Source of the DNA: Granulicella mallensis | GTDB lineage: Bacteria > Acidobacteriota > Terriglobia > Terriglobales > Acidobacteriaceae | DNA: 64,000 bases | Reading direction: 5' to 3' | Assembly: GCF_014203225.1 (NCBI RefSeq) | Contig: NZ_JACHIO010000005.1 | Span: 124,001-188,000 of the forward strand | Shown: positions 63,727 to 64,000 of the stretch, one piece after another | Layout of the letters: each line of letters begins with the position of its first letter | Position numbering within the stretch: the first letter of the stretch is position 1 | Program-made: the position numbers and the translations under genes | The notes under the pieces: generated by a model | The model's input: only the letters and a program-made list of their open reading frames with translations | Databases searched by the model: none | What the model was told of the DNA's origin: nothing

Positions 63727-64000
63727 TTGCTTACCGGAGAAATACGCAACCAGGTCGACCAGCTTTGGAATAGCTTCTGGTCGGGCGGCATCGCCAATCC
63801 CATCGAGGTCATCGAACAGATTACCTACCTGCTCTTTCTCAAACGCCTCGACGAAGAGCAGACTCTCGCTGAAGCCAAGGCCCGTCAACTCAGCCAGCCA
63901 CTCGACCGCCGCATCTTCCCCGAGGGCAATGACCGCCTCAAGACCCCCTATGCGCATCTGCGCTGGTCCTACCTGCGCACCCAGGAGTCCCGCGCCCAGT
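63727..64000 (+). CDS. hsdM: Type I restriction-modification methyltransferase subunit, 5' part
   Basis: From TTG 63727 (GAGG six bases upstream) an open frame runs to the window end. It starts LTGEIRNQVDQLWNSFWSGG and continues IANPIEVIEQITYLLFLKRL, closely matching the helical N-terminal domain of HsdM. HsdM methylates adenine in complex with HsdS and is required for restriction by HsdR. Only 91 codons are present, without the SAM-binding NPPF part. The start codon is rare but no ATG lies in frame after the upstream stop. Confidence 0.85.
   Translation, partial: MLTGEIRNQVDQLWNSFWSGGIANPIEVIEQITYLLFLKRLDEEQTLAEAKARQLSQPLDRRIFPEGNDRLKTPYAHLRWSYLRTQESRAQ

Overview
The window reads as a chromosomal segment of an Acidobacteriota soil bacterium, most likely family Acidobacteriaceae (Terriglobus/Granulicella/Edaphobacter-like). 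The reasons are two very large Oar-type TonB-dependent receptors with an N-terminal carboxypeptidase-regulatory domain, several secreted peptidases (M1, S9/DPP-IV-like, two DUF885), high GC with strong codon periodicity, and many long intergenic inverted repeats of the GGCTTTAGCC type. Genus assignment is inference. No rRNA, tRNA, transposase or CRISPR array was seen.

Layout. 1-24.8 kb: a catabolic block. It starts with a hydroxyproline epimerase, an FAD oxidoreductase cut by the window edge and a divergent GntR/FCD regulator. It continues with an M1 aminopeptidase, an aldo/keto reductase, an unclassified secreted HEMGH metallopeptidase, a DPP-IV-like peptidase, two DUF885 peptidases, a GH31 glycosidase and a six-hairpin-type glycosidase candidate. 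Short GTATAC-centred palindromes sit in four of its promoter regions. Inside this block is an arsenic cluster (arsC, arsM, arsR, acr3), bracketed by direct repeats that are copies of the 3' end of an aldo/keto reductase gene with its terminator hairpin.

24.8-35.1 kb: accessory DNA, visibly AT-richer in places. It holds a three-gene overlapping cassette (membrane protein, acidic protein, nucleotidyltransferase with a G9 tract), a zinc-ribbon membrane protein, a TonB-dependent receptor followed by a telomere-like TTGGGG repeat, a Fic protein with a small partner, and three tandem about 330-bp units. Each unit carries its own promoter-like element, a 23-24 residue hydrophobic peptide ORF and a terminator hairpin. 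I regard these units as the best candidate for an undescribed system.

35.1-64 kb: mostly core genes: rpoD, edd, photolyase, malic enzyme, a YhiN-like flavoprotein, an rRNA methyltransferase, nucleotide-sugar dehydrogenase and epimerase, a CPBP protease, and a second Oar-type receptor with a possible attenuated leader. Between them are a second nucleotidyltransferase/small-protein pair and many inverted-repeat elements. The window ends in the first 91 codons of a type I restriction-modification HsdM gene, so a defence locus probably continues to the right.

How it fits together. Secreted peptidases and glycosidases could release Hyp-containing peptides and sugars from collagen-like or plant hydroxyproline-rich glycoproteins; the large receptors could import larger fragments; epimerase plus oxidoreductase would feed hydroxyproline into central metabolism. 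This is inference from gene content and shared candidate operators.
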